From contig NZ_UAUI01000017.1 of NCBI RefSeq assembly GCF_900455735.1, positions 16,055 through 80,054 on the forward strand: DNA of 64,000 nt. The letters are read 5' to 3'. Positions 9,329-18,297 of the stretch are shown here, in pieces (the first letter of the stretch is position 1; each line of letters begins with the position of its first letter). The notes under the pieces were generated by a model, which saw only the letters and a program-made list of their open reading frames with translations, did no database searches and was not told the DNA's origin. Origin of the DNA: Rhodococcus wratislaviensis. GTDB taxonomy: Bacteria > Actinomycetota > Actinomycetes > Mycobacteriales > Mycobacteriaceae. The translations under genes and the position numbers were made by a program.

Positions 9329-11437
9329 CTATCCCTTCACGCGTGCGAGTGAGCGCTGTGCGGCGGCGGTGACCGCTTCGGCGGTGAAACCGAACTCGCG
9401 GAACAGGGTCTTGTAGTCGGCGGAGGCGCCGAAGTGCTCGATGGAGACGATTTCGCCCGCGTCGCCGACGAAGCGGTACCAGGGCATGGAGATGCCGGCT
9501 TCGACGGAGACCCGTGCCTTGACCGTCGGGGGGAGGACGCCGTCGCGGTAGGCCTGGTCCTGGGCGTCGAACCATTCGACGCAGGGCATGGACACGACCC
9601 GGGTGGGGATGCCGTCGGCCTCGAGGGTCTCGCGGGCGGCGACGGCGAGTTGCAGCTCGGATCCGGTGCCGATGAGCACGACCTCCGGTGCCCCGGTGGA
9701 GGCGTCGGCGAGGACGTAGCCGCCGCGGGAGACACCCTCGTAGCTGGTGCCCTCGAGGACGGGGAGGTCCTGGCGGGTCAGGGCGAGGCCGGCGGGAGCG
9801 CGGGTGGCCTCGTCGGCGCCCTTCTCGAGGACGGCGCGCCAGGCGTGGGCGGTCTCGTTGGCGTCGCCGGGCCGCACGACGTACAGGCCGGGGATCGCGC
9901 GCAGCGCGGCGAGGTGCTCGATCGGCTGGTGGGTGGGCCCGTCCTCGCCGAGTCCGATGGAGTCGTGCGTCCACACGTAGGTGACCGGGGTCTTCATGAT
10001 CGCGGCGAGTCGCACGGCGGGACGCATGTAGTCGCTGAAGACGAGGAAGGTGCCGCCGTACGGGCGGGTCGGTCCGTGCAGCGCGATGCCGTTGAGGATC
10101 GAGCCCATGGCGTGTTCGCGGACCCCGAAGTGCAGGGTGCGGCCGTAGGGCTGGGCCGTCCACATCCGGGTGGAGATGGCTTCGGGACCGAACGAGTCGG
10201 CGCCCTTGATGGTGGTGTTGTTGCTCTCGGCGAGGTCGGCGGAGCCGCCCCACAGTTCGGGGAGCACCGGTCCGACGGCGTTGAGAACGGCGGCGGACGC
10301 CTTGCGGGTCGCGACGCCCTTGGGATCGGGCTCCCAGGTGGGGAGGACGTCGGCCCAGCCGGCGGGAAGGTCGCGGCCGATCAGACGGTCGAGGAGCTTC
10401 TTGCCCTCGGGGGCGCGCTGCGTCCACTCGTCGTACTGGGCCTGCCATTCCTTGTGTGCCTGCGCGCCGCGCTCGACGACCTTGCGGGTGTGGGCGATGA
10501 CCTCGTCGGCGACCTCGAACGTCTTGTCCGGATCGAAGCCGAGAGCCTTCTTCACGGCCGCGACCTCGTCGGCGCCGAGGGCGGCGCCGTGCGCCGCGCC
10601 CGTGTTCATCTTGGTCGGTGCGGGGAAACCGATGATCGTGCGGAGCAGGATCAGCGACGGCTTGTCGGTGACCTCGCGGGCCTTGTTCAGGGCCTCTTCG
10701 ATGGCGACGACGTTCTCGCCGCCCTCGACGATCTGCACGTGCCAGCCGTACGCCTCGTAGCGGGCGGCGGTGTCCTCGGACAGCGCGATGGCGGTGTCGT
10801 CCTCGATGGAGATCTTGTTGTCGTCGTAGATCAGGGTGAGGTTGCCGAGCTGCTGGACACCCGCGATGGAGGAGGCCTCGGAGGTGACGCCTTCCTCGAT
10901 GTCGCCGTCGGAGGCGATGACGTAGATGTGGTGGTCGAACGGGCTGTCGCCGAGGGCGGGCTCAGGGTCGAAGAGGCCGCGTTCGCGGCGGGCGGCCATC
11001 GCCATGCCCACGGCGGAGGCGAGGCCCTGACCGAGCGGCCCGGTGGTGATCTCGACACCGCGGGTGTGGCCGTGTTCGGGGTGGCCGGGGGTCTTCGAGC
11101 CCCACGTGCGCAGCGCCTCCAGGTCGTCGAGTTCGAGACCGTAGCCGGCGAGGTACAGCTGGATGTACAGGGTGAGGCTGGAGTGCCCGCAGGACAGGAC
11201 GAACCGGTCGCGACCGATCCAGTCGGCGTCGGTGGGGTCGTGGCGCATGACGCGCTGGAAGAGGGTGTAGGCGAGGGGGGCGAGGCTCATGGCCGTGCCG
11301 GGGTGACCGTTACCCACCTTCTGCACCGCGTCCGCGGCGAGCACCCGGATGGTGTCGACGGCCTTGGTGTCCAGTTCGGTCCAGTCGGCGGGGTGAACCG
11401 GTTGCGTGAGGACGTGGATGTCGTCTGTGATCGACAC
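9329..11437 (-). CDS. tkt: Transketolase
   Basis: 702 residues; a thiamine-diphosphate enzyme transferring two-carbon ketol units. The ThDP-binding motif GDGDIEEG-type region (ASDGDIEEGVTSEA), the N-terminal GHPGTAMSLAPLAY segment and the pyrimidine-domain DSIGLGEDGPTHQPIEH signature are all visible. It is the first gene of the pentose phosphate operon, starting from GTG at 11437 with an AGGAG-like ribosome site about 12 nt upstream. It diverges from ctaB, as Rv1449c and Rv1451 do in mycobacteria. Confidence 0.97.
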   Translation of the reverse strand: MSITDDIHVLTQPVHPADWTELDTKAVDTIRVLAADAVQKVGNGHPGTAMSLAPLAYTLFQRVMRHDPTDADWIGRDRFVLSCGHSSLTLYIQLYLAGYGLELDDLEALRTWGSKTPGHPEHGHTRGVEITTGPLGQGLASAVGMAMAARRERGLFDPEPALGDSPFDHHIYVIASDGDIEEGVTSEASSIAGVQQLGNLTLIYDDNKISIEDDTAIALSEDTAARYEAYGWHVQIVEGGENVVAIEEALNKAREVTDKPSLILLRTIIGFPAPTKMNTGAAHGAALGADEVAAVKKALGFDPDKTFEVADEVIAHTRKVVERGAQAHKEWQAQYDEWTQRAPEGKKLLDRLIGRDLPAGWADVLPTWEPDPKGVATRKASAAVLNAVGPVLPELWGGSADLAESNNTTIKGADSFGPEAISTRMWTAQPYGRTLHFGVREHAMGSILNGIALHGPTRPYGGTFLVFSDYMRPAVRLAAIMKTPVTYVWTHDSIGLGEDGPTHQPIEHLAALRAIPGLYVVRPGDANETAHAWRAVLEKGADEATRAPAGLALTRQDLPVLEGTSYEGVSRGGYVLADASTGAPEVVLIGTGSELQLAVAARETLEADGIPTRVVSMPCVEWFDAQDQAYRDGVLPPTVKARVSVEAGISMPWYRFVGDAGEIVSIEHFGASADYKTLFREFGFTAEAVTAAAQRSLARVKG

Positions 11438-11653
11438 GGGCAGAAGTCTCCTGACATGGGTGAACGTGGAGCCTGAGGATGCGTGGGCCTCTTGTGCGAC
11501 TCCAGCCTAGTGTGCGGTCGTATCCGGGTCGATTCGGTTCGCGCATTACGGCGGTCTACCATCGTTTGTAGTAGACGGCCGGCCGTCGCGAACGACTTCG
11601 GGAGCAGGCGGCGGCATTCGGATGTGGAATTACGCGTGGTGCGAGGAGAGAAC
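11438..11653. promoter_or_regulatory. Divergent tkt/ctaB promoter region
   Basis: This 216-bp gap separates two divergently transcribed genes and must hold promoters for both. It includes a mirrored stretch around 11555-11575 (TCTACC...GTAGTAGA). I see no strong -35/-10 pair for either direction. The open frame that extends ctaB upstream to 11483 has a non-conserved, arginine-rich translation and is probably untranslated leader. Confidence 0.55.
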
Positions 11654-12637
11654 GTGCGGACAGGGCATCAGCCGAGCGGACACGGCTTCGGCAGCCCCAG
11701 CCCCGCCCCCCGCGCGACCGACACCGGTACGGTGCTGGGTCGCGTCACGGGCAAGGTCCTGGCCTACATCGCATTGACCAAGCCGCGGGTGATCGAGCTG
11801 CTGCTGGTCGCCACCATCCCGGCGATGCTGCTGGCAGATCGCGGCAATGTAGACATCCTGCTGATCCTCAGCACGCTGTTCGGCGGGTGGATGGGCGCCG
11901 CGAGCGCGAACTCCCTCAACTGCGTCGTCGACGCCGACATCGACAAGGTCATGAAACGCACCGCCCGCCGGCCGCTGGCCCGCGACGCGGTGCCCACGTC
12001 CCACGCGTTCGTGTTCGGCATGACTCTCGGTGTCGCGTCGTTCCTCTGGCTGTGGTGGCGCGCCAACCTGCTCGCCGGCTGCCTGGTCGTCCTGACCATC
12101 GCGTTCTACGTACTCGTGTACACAATGGTGCTCAAGCGCCGGACCTGGCAGAACGTCGTCTGGGGCGGCGCCGCGGGCTGCATGCCCGTCATGGTCGGCT
12201 GGTCGGCGGTCACCGGGTCGCTGAGCTGGCAGCCCATCGTGCTGTTCCTGGTCATCTTCTTCTGGACGCCGCCGCACACGTGGGCCCTCGCCATGCGCTA
12301 CAAGGAGGACTACAAGGCGGCCGGTGTCCCGATGCTGCCGGTGATCGCCACCGAGGAGCACGTCACCAAGCAGATCCTGCTGTACAGCTGGGCGATGGTG
12401 ATCACGTCCCTCGTGCTCGTCCCCGCCGCGGGTGTCGTCTATGCCGCCGTGACCCTCGTGGCCGGTGCCTGGTTCCTGCTGATGGCCCATCAGCTGTACC
12501 GCAGCGTCCGCGGCGGAGCGGCCGTGAAACCGCTCCGCCTGTTCCTGCAGTCCAACAACTATCTGGCCATCGTCTTCGTGGGACTCGCCGTCGACTCCGT
12601 GCTGGGACTGCAGACCGTGGCCGGCCTGCTGAGCTGA
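11654..12637 (+). CDS. ctaB: Protoheme IX farnesyltransferase (heme O synthase)
   Basis: A polytopic UbiA-family membrane enzyme that attaches a farnesyl group to heme B to make heme O for cytochrome oxidase. The conserved [12 protein letters not shown] entry, the Asp-rich prenyl-diphosphate site [20 protein letters not shown] and the second loop [19 protein letters not shown] are evident, with about nine membrane spans. I chose GTG at 11654 (327 residues) because GAGGAG lies 5 nt upstream and the longer frame to 11483 adds unconserved sequence. It is the counterpart of Rv1451. Confidence 0.95.
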   Translation: MRTGHQPSGHGFGSPSPAPRATDTGTVLGRVTGKVLAYIALTKPRVIELLLVATIPAMLLADRGNVDILLILSTLFGGWMGAASANSLNCVVDADIDKVMKRTARRPLARDAVPTSHAFVFGMTLGVASFLWLWWRANLLAGCLVVLTIAFYVLVYTMVLKRRTWQNVVWGGAAGCMPVMVGWSAVTGSLSWQPIVLFLVIFFWTPPHTWALAMRYKEDYKAAGVPMLPVIATEEHVTKQILLYSWAMVITSLVLVPAAGVVYAAVTLVAGAWFLLMAHQLYRSVRGGAAVKPLRLFLQSNNYLAIVFVGLAVDSVLGLQTVAGLLS

Positions 12638-12642
12638 CCTCC

Positions 12643-12664
12643 GCGTCACGGCCCGAGGTGACGC
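12643..12664. terminator. Short hairpin between ctaB and qor
   Basis: GCGTCAC at 12643-12649 pairs with GTGACGC at 12658-12664 across an 8-nt loop, in the 33-bp gap between converging ctaB and the quinone oxidoreductase gene. It is a possible weak bidirectional terminator, though the stem is only 7 bp. Confidence 0.4.
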
Positions 12665-12670
12665 TCCGCG

Positions 12671-13636
12671 TCAGGGCACCAGCACGATCGAGCCCGTCGT
12701 CGCACGCGCCTCGAGGTCGCGGTGCGCGTCCTCGGCCCGTGCGAGCGGGTACTCCGCGCCCACCCGGACCGTCAGTGAACCGTCGGCCAGGGCGGAGAAC
12801 ACGTCTCCCGCCCGCCACGCCAGTTCCTCACGGTTTCGGACGTGGTGCGCGAGTGTGGGCCGGGTGAGGAACAGCGATCCGGCCGGGTTCAGCCGTTGTG
12901 GATCGAACGGCGGCACCGGGCCGCTCGCCGCACCGAACAACGCGACCGTCCCCCGGATCCGCACCGACGCGAGACTGGCCTCGAACGTGGACGCGCCGAC
13001 ACCGTCGTAGGCGGCTGCGACGCCCTCGCCGTCGGTCAGCTCACGCACCCGGGCGGCGATGTCGTCGTCGTATCGCAGCACCTCGTGTGCGCCGGCGTCA
13101 CGGGACAATTGCTCCTTGGCGTCGGAGGACACCGTGGTGATCACCCGCGCGCCCAGCGTGGTCGCCATCTGGGTCAGCAGCAGGCCGACTCCGCCCGCTC
13201 CGGCGTGGACCAGGACGGTGTCGCCGGACTGGATCGGGTAGGTCGAGTGGGCCAGGTAGTGGGCCGTCATTCCCTGCAGCAGAGCGGAAGCGGCCTGCGG
13301 GGCGGGCACGGAGTCGGGGACGGCGATCGCCACCGCCGCGGGCACGACCACCTTCTCGGCGTAACTGCCGGGGGCGGAGCACCAGGCCACCCGATCGCCG
13401 GGAGCGATACCGGTCACGTCGCCGCCGACGGCCTCCACGACCCCGGAACCCTCGTCTCCGGGGACGTAGGGGAGTGGCCGCGGGTACAGCCCCGTCCGGA
13501 AGTACGTGTCGATGAAGTTGATGCCGATCGCGTCGGTGCGAACCAGAAGATCCGTCGCTCCGATCTCGGGTTCGGGAACCTCTACGGGTTCGAGGACGTC
13601 GGGACCACCGAGACGGGAAACCTGTATAGCGCGCAT
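12671..13636 (-). CDS. qor: NADPH:quinone oxidoreductase, zinc-free MDR family
   Basis: 321 residues of the medium-chain dehydrogenase/reductase superfamily. The N-terminal GroES-like domain contains INFIDTYFRTGLYP and the cofactor domain carries the AGAGGVGLLLTQMA nucleotide fingerprint. No structural zinc cysteine cluster is seen, as in quinone oxidoreductases (crotonyl reductase-like zeta-crystallins). I start at the ATG at 13636 (MRAIQVSRLGGP), since the additional upstream codons are basic and unconserved. It is syntenic with Rv1454c. Substrate specificity is not certain. Confidence 0.88.
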   Translation of the reverse strand: MRAIQVSRLGGPDVLEPVEVPEPEIGATDLLVRTDAIGINFIDTYFRTGLYPRPLPYVPGDEGSGVVEAVGGDVTGIAPGDRVAWCSAPGSYAEKVVVPAAVAIAVPDSVPAPQAASALLQGMTAHYLAHSTYPIQSGDTVLVHAGAGGVGLLLTQMATTLGARVITTVSSDAKEQLSRDAGAHEVLRYDDDIAARVRELTDGEGVAAAYDGVGASTFEASLASVRIRGTVALFGAASGPVPPFDPQRLNPAGSLFLTRPTLAHHVRNREELAWRAGDVFSALADGSLTVRVGAEYPLARAEDAHRDLEARATTGSIVLVP

Positions 13637-13716
13637 GGTTTCAGTTCTACACGGCCAGTGCCGCCGCACCGAGCCTGGCGGGCGCGACACCGGTACCGCC
13701 CAGTATTCTCGGGGGC

Positions 13717-14082
13717 ATGAGTACCGATACCCATGCCGAACCGGCGCCCGCGAGCCCGGCGCCCTCGCTCCCGTCCCACACGGTCGACGCGATCAAGAAG
13801 TTCGTGGCCGAGCACGGCGGTTCCGCCAGTGCGGTCATCCAGCCGATCGGACTCGCCGGCGTCCGCATCACGCTCGTCGGAGCCGACGGCATCCTCGGTG
13901 ACCAGGTGGTCGAGGACCTCGCCACCGCGAACGCCGTCGTCGCATCCTTCGACGACGTCACCGTCTCGGAGTGGGACCGCGCGATCACCAGCATCGTCAC
14001 GCCCCGCAAGGGCCACTTCCAGAAGATGGCCGGCTGGGTCGCGCGGCAGACGCGCTTCCCGAAGGCCCGCAACGAGCGCTAG
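13717..14082 (+). CDS. Conserved actinobacterial protein, unknown function (Rv1455-like position)
   Basis: 121 residues with an Ala/Pro-rich start (about residues 1-20) followed by a compact alpha/beta region containing VRITLVGADGILGDQVV and ending in a basic, Trp-containing helix. There is no signal peptide or membrane segment. It lies between qor (divergent, 80 bp) and ctaA (convergent), exactly where M. tuberculosis has Rv1455. Its last 4 nt overlap the end of ctaA on the other strand. I do not recognise a function. Confidence 0.85.
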   Translation: MSTDTHAEPAPASPAPSLPSHTVDAIKKFVAEHGGSASAVIQPIGLAGVRITLVGADGILGDQVVEDLATANAVVASFDDVTVSEWDRAITSIVTPRKGHFQKMAGWVARQTRFPKARNER

Positions 14083-15041
14083 ACGCTCGCGGTGTCGGGC
14101 TGCGTGACGAACTCGCGGGTGCGTCCCGCAGCCCACACCGCCGCGGTGGCGGCGGTGCACAGCCCGGCTCCCGCGACGTGGAATGCCACGAGGACCGCGG
14201 GAACGTCGGTGAAGAACTGGACGAGTCCGATCAGCGCCTGCGCCACCACCAGCGCGAGTAGTACCTGCACGCGTACCTTCACCGCGCGGGTGGCGCCCAC
14301 GGCGTACAGGCCGAAGCACAGGCCGACCAGCAACGCCAGGTAGCCCACCAGCAGCTGGGCATGCAGGTGCACGAGCGTGACGATCTCTACCTCGAGACGG
14401 GGAACCACGCGGTCGAGACTCTTGTCTCCCGCGTGCGGTCCGGCGCCCGTGACCAGCGTTCCGGCGGCGAGCACCCCGGCCAGCGCAACACCCGACAGCG
14501 CGGTGAGCCACCGCAGCGGGGCGGGGATCACGTCGATCGCCGGCGCGTCGTCGGGTTCGCAGATCTTCGCGTACATCACGGTCGCCAGCCACACCATCGC
14601 CATCGACGCGAGCAGGTGGACCGCGACCGTCCACCACAGCAGTCCGGTGAGCACCGTGACACCGCCGATGACGGCCTGCACGACGGTGCCGAGGGGCATC
14701 ATCCACGCGTAGACGAGGACCTCTTTCCGGCGGCGGGCGCGGGTGACCGCGAGGACGATCAGGGCCGCGGCGACAACGACGACGAACGTGAGCAACCGGT
14801 TGCCGAACTCGACCGCCTGATGGACGACGGCGACCTCGCCGTGCCCGACCGGCACGAAGCTGCCGGGGAAGCACTGCGGCCAGGTGGGGCATCCGAGGCC
14901 GGAGGCGGTCACCCGCACGACGGCCCCGGTGACGGCGATCCCGCCCTGCGTGAGGATCACCGCGAACGCGATGACACGCTGCACGGTCAGCGACGGAAGG
15001 GGAAGACGGTCTACCAGGCTCAGAAACCCGCGATACAGCAC
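14079..15041 (-). CDS. ctaA: Heme A synthase
   Basis: 320 residues with about eight transmembrane helices of the COX15/CtaA family, which oxidises the methyl group of heme O to the formyl group of heme A. The first extracellular loop with RVTASGLGCPTWPQCFPGSF contains the paired cysteines seen in CtaA proteins, and further helices carry heme-ligand histidines (WTVAVHLLASMAMV, LVHLHAQLLVGYL, VAFHVAGAG). With ctaB nearby, the locus supplies the heme for an aa3-type oxidase. It is homologous to Rv1456c. Confidence 0.93.
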   Translation of the reverse strand: MLYRGFLSLVDRLPLPSLTVQRVIAFAVILTQGGIAVTGAVVRVTASGLGCPTWPQCFPGSFVPVGHGEVAVVHQAVEFGNRLLTFVVVVAAALIVLAVTRARRRKEVLVYAWMMPLGTVVQAVIGGVTVLTGLLWWTVAVHLLASMAMVWLATVMYAKICEPDDAPAIDVIPAPLRWLTALSGVALAGVLAAGTLVTGAGPHAGDKSLDRVVPRLEVEIVTLVHLHAQLLVGYLALLVGLCFGLYAVGATRAVKVRVQVLLALVVAQALIGLVQFFTDVPAVLVAFHVAGAGLCTAATAAVWAAGRTREFVTQPDTASV

Positions 15042-15110
15042 GACGTCGATGGTAGAGGGCCGTCAACTACAGCGTGTCGTTGGGCCGGTGGCGGCGCGCT
15101 CGACTCCGTG

Positions 15111-16553
15111 CTACTCGCCGCGAATCCGCAGGATGCCGGTCACCGTGCCCTGCCAGAAGTCGCCGGTGTCGGTGACGAGTCCGGACATCTGCAGGGTGTC
15201 GTTGACCGCGGTACCGGGGAGTGGGCTGGTGCGCTCGACCGAGCCGTCCGCCGGATCGATCACCGCGAACGAGAAGCCGTCCAGGGGTGTCGTGACGTCG
15301 AACCCGTGGCGGATCACGGTGTACAGCAGGCCGTCACCGGTCGAGAGGTGGGGCACCGCCGCGCTGCGGACGTCGTTGCTCCACACCTGGTGGCAGCCGA
15401 TCGGGTCGATGTCGACGCGGGTCATGCCGCCGGTGAAGGGGGCGTTCGTCGGAACCGCCGGGCCCGCGCCGTCCGGGACGGCGGGATACGGGTAGCCGTA
15501 GGTCCCGGCGACGTACACCGAATTGGCGATGCCGATCGGGGAGTTCTCGCTGCCGCCCGGGTTGCCGAGCACGGGGAGGGAGCAGATCTCGTCACCGGAA
15601 TCGGCGCGGAAGACCCGAAGATTCACCTGCGGGTCGGCGTTGTCGACGATCGCGACGAAATCGCTGCCGGTCGACGGCCCGAAGTAGGTGGGAGTGGAGC
15701 CGGTGCCGTGGCTGAGTTGCCCCGGCTTACGGTCCGGACCGCGGTCATAGTCCCGCCGCCAGTCCACGCGCACCGCGCCGTCGCGGAGCGTGAACTGGTA
15801 CAGCGCGTGCGTCGTCGCGACCGCGGTGCCGGCGGGCGAGGTGGAGATGCTGTTCTGGACCTGCTCGCCCGCGGCCAGCGGCAGGCTGTGCGCGACGCCG
15901 GCGCGATCCACGGCTCCGACGACGCCGCCCGTCGCGAACCAGACGTTGCCCTGCCAGTCCGGCGTCAGCCCGGTCACGTTGTCTCCCGGCGGAACACTGC
16001 CGGACAGGTCGACGTGCGAGTCGACGGTGATCCGCCAGCGGCCTTCGGGGTCCTTCGAATGTCCGAGGCGCAGTAGCTGACGGTTTCCGTCCACCACGAC
16101 CAGTCGGTTGTCGTTGTCGAGGAACGCGTACACGCCGCCCAGGAGGCTGCCCTTCGCCAGTGCGAACGTGGCGAGTGAGGCGCCGAACGGGGCGGCGGGA
16201 GCGGCGGGGTCGATCAGGTGCACGGTGGGGACCTGGCCGGCCACGGACGTGCACAGGGCGACGACGAGCCGGTCGGAACCCTGCAGGAGGGTCGGGCACG
16301 CCGAGACCAGCGGGTACGCGGACAGGGTGACCGGGCCGGTGCCGGGACCGGGCAGCGGAGTCACGTCGGTGGACCCCGCATCGCCGTGCATCGTGGACGT
16401 GCCTGCGGGTCCGAGGAACGGGTTCGGCGCGGCGGGCGATCCCCACTGCGGTGCGGCGCCCGCGGGCAGGGTGCCGCAGCCGAGGACGGCGAGCAGGACT
16501 GCCAGGACGGTGCCGAGGCTGCGGGCGCGCCGGGCTGTGGGTCGGCGGATCAC
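15111..16553 (-). CDS. Secreted lipoprotein, probable beta-propeller, linked to ABC exporter
   Basis: 480 residues starting at GTG 16553, whose GTGA overlaps the permease stop. The N-terminus is a signal peptide (basic MIRRPTARRAR, hydrophobic core, then VLGC as a lipobox-like cleavage site at about Cys26). The mature part has repeated Trp/Gly/Asp-rich strands (GNRQLLRLGHSKD, PDWQGNVWFATGG, QVNLRVFRADSGDEI, GGMTRVDIDPIGCHQVW) resembling PQQ/WD-type propeller blades, but I cannot assign a named family. It sits between the ABC transporter and ctaA, where M. tuberculosis has no extra gene. Its role may be to bind or sense an exported substrate. Confidence 0.8.
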   Translation of the reverse strand: MIRRPTARRARSLGTVLAVLLAVLGCGTLPAGAAPQWGSPAAPNPFLGPAGTSTMHGDAGSTDVTPLPGPGTGPVTLSAYPLVSACPTLLQGSDRLVVALCTSVAGQVPTVHLIDPAAPAAPFGASLATFALAKGSLLGGVYAFLDNDNRLVVVDGNRQLLRLGHSKDPEGRWRITVDSHVDLSGSVPPGDNVTGLTPDWQGNVWFATGGVVGAVDRAGVAHSLPLAAGEQVQNSISTSPAGTAVATTHALYQFTLRDGAVRVDWRRDYDRGPDRKPGQLSHGTGSTPTYFGPSTGSDFVAIVDNADPQVNLRVFRADSGDEICSLPVLGNPGGSENSPIGIANSVYVAGTYGYPYPAVPDGAGPAVPTNAPFTGGMTRVDIDPIGCHQVWSNDVRSAAVPHLSTGDGLLYTVIRHGFDVTTPLDGFSFAVIDPADGSVERTSPLPGTAVNDTLQMSGLVTDTGDFWQGTVTGILRIRGE

Positions 16554-17350
16554 GTGAACCGGAACGTCCGGGCCGCCAGGGCTCCCGCGGCCGCACCCCA
16601 GACGACGAGGACCACGACGCTGAGCAGGTCCACCGACCCCGACAGGGCGGCGTCGAGCGCGTGCGCGAGCGCACCGGACGGGATCAGCCGGGCCCCGGTG
16701 TGCAGGAGCCAGGGCAGATCGCCGGTGGCGAACACCACACTGCCGACGCCGACCATCACGAACCACAGGATGTTGGCCAGGGCGAGGACGATGTCGGCGC
16801 GGAGGGTGCCGCCGAGCAGCAGTCCCATCGCCGCGAACGTCACGGTGCCCATGGCGATGATCACGGCGCCGAGGACGAGTCCCCACGCACTCGGACGCCA
16901 GCCGAGCGCCAGTCCGATCGAACCGAGGAGCACCGATTGCAGGGCGACGACGATGACCACGGCGGCGCTCTTCCCGGCGATGATTCCCCACGTCGGCAGG
17001 GGAGTGGCGCCGAGCCGCTTGAGGGCCCCGTACCGGCGATCGAAACCGACCGCGATGGCCTGGCCGGTGAACGCGGTGGACATCACCGCCACCATCATCA
17101 CGGCGGGCACCACCTTGTCGACCCGCGACGTTCCGAGGTCGCCGATGGGCAGCAGACACAGGCCGATCAGCAGCGTGATCGGGATGAACATGGTCAGCAG
17201 CAGCTGTTCGCCGTTGCGCAGGAGCAGTTTGAGTTCGAGCGCGGTCTGCGCCCTCAACATGACCGCCGCACCGCTCGGGCGGGGATCGGGTGTGAACGTG
17301 CCGGGGGCGAAACGATTCTCCGTCAGACGGTCACTGGTGCTCATCGTCAT
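16550..17350 (-). CDS. ABC-2 type exporter permease
   Basis: 266 residues with six hydrophobic segments, the ABC2_membrane fold typical of drug/polysaccharide exporters. The cytosolic N-terminus is followed by ELKLLLRNGEQLLLTMFIP leading into the first helix, and the FDRRYGALKRLGATPL coupling-helix region is conserved among such permeases. The ATG at 17350 overlaps the ATPase stop (ATGA), so the two subunits are translationally coupled. It is homologous to Rv1457c; the transported substrate is unknown. Confidence 0.9.
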   Translation of the reverse strand: MTMSTSDRLTENRFAPGTFTPDPRPSGAAVMLRAQTALELKLLLRNGEQLLLTMFIPITLLIGLCLLPIGDLGTSRVDKVVPAVMMVAVMSTAFTGQAIAVGFDRRYGALKRLGATPLPTWGIIAGKSAAVVIVVALQSVLLGSIGLALGWRPSAWGLVLGAVIIAMGTVTFAAMGLLLGGTLRADIVLALANILWFVMVGVGSVVFATGDLPWLLHTGARLIPSGALAHALDAALSGSVDLLSVVVLVVWGAAAGALAARTFRFT

Positions 17351-18291
17351 CCCCTCAGTTCCCGGCCGGTGAGTTCGAGGAAGACGTCCTCGAGGCTGCG
17401 CTGGTCGACACGGATGTCGCTGATCAGGGCGTCCAGGTCGGCGCACCACGACGCGACCGACGCCACCACCTTCGGGTCGATCGGCCCTTCGACGAGGTAG
17501 GTGCCCGGCCCGGACTCGGCCACCCGGAAACCGTCGGGGAGGGCTCTCGCGAGGGGCTCGGTGTCGAGGCCTGCGGGCGCGCTGAGCCGCAGCTGCCCCT
17601 CGGCGCCGCGGCTGGTGACCTCGGCGGGCGTACCCGCCGCGACGATCGACCCGTGGTCGATGATGACGAGCCGGTCCGCGAGTTCCTCGGCCTCGTCCAT
17701 CAGGTGCGTCGTCAGCAGCACACTGACGCCGTCGCGGCGCAGCGCGTCGATCAGTTCCCACACGAGCAGGCGGGCCTGGGCGTCGAGTCCGGCGGTGGGC
17801 TCGTCGAGGAAGACCAGTTCCGGCCTGCCGACCAGCGCGCAGGCCAGGGACAAGCGCTGCTGCTGCCCGCCCGACAGCCTGCGGTACGGGGTGCGACGGG
17901 AATCCTCGAGTCCGAGGCTGCGCAGCAACCAGTCGGGGTCGAGGGGGTCGGCCGAGTAGGCCGCGACGAGGTCGAGCATCTCACCGGCGCGGGAGCCGGG
18001 GTACGCGCCGCCGCCCTGGAGCATCACACCGATCCGGGCCCGGACGGCGCCGGCATCGGCGACGGGGTCGAGTCCGAGGACACGGACGGTGCCGCTGTCC
18101 GGGCGGACGAAGCCCTCGCACATTTCGACTGTGGTGGTCTTACCCGCGCCGTTGGGACCGAGCAACGCGACCACCTGTGCAGGTTCGACGGTGAGATCGA
18201 GTCCGTCGACGGCCCTCACACCGTCGAAGGTCTTCACCACGCCTTCCAGGCGTACAGCAGGTTGCGCCGATCCGGGCGTTCGCGAGGTCAC
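17347..18291 (-). CDS. ABC exporter ATP-binding subunit
   Basis: 314 residues with Walker A GPNGAGKTT, signature LSGGQQQRLSL and Walker B LVFLDEPTAGLD, plus a C-terminal extension (about residues 215-314) common in DrrA-type ABC-2 exporters. It partners the permease encoded immediately downstream. It follows mptB by only 6 nt, so mptB, transporter and lipoprotein probably form one transcript. It is homologous to Rv1458c, often annotated as an antibiotic transporter without direct evidence. Confidence 0.93.
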   Translation of the reverse strand: MTSRTPGSAQPAVRLEGVVKTFDGVRAVDGLDLTVEPAQVVALLGPNGAGKTTTVEMCEGFVRPDSGTVRVLGLDPVADAGAVRARIGVMLQGGGAYPGSRAGEMLDLVAAYSADPLDPDWLLRSLGLEDSRRTPYRRLSGGQQQRLSLACALVGRPELVFLDEPTAGLDAQARLLVWELIDALRRDGVSVLLTTHLMDEAEELADRLVIIDHGSIVAAGTPAEVTSRGAEGQLRLSAPAGLDTEPLARALPDGFRVAESGPGTYLVEGPIDPKVVASVASWCADLDALISDIRVDQRSLEDVFLELTGRELRG

Positions 18292-18297
18292 GGGGAA

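Noticed and set aside
11483..11653. N-terminal extension of heme O synthase
   Set aside because: The added residues are basic and unconserved, while GTG 11654 has a well-placed GAGGAG.
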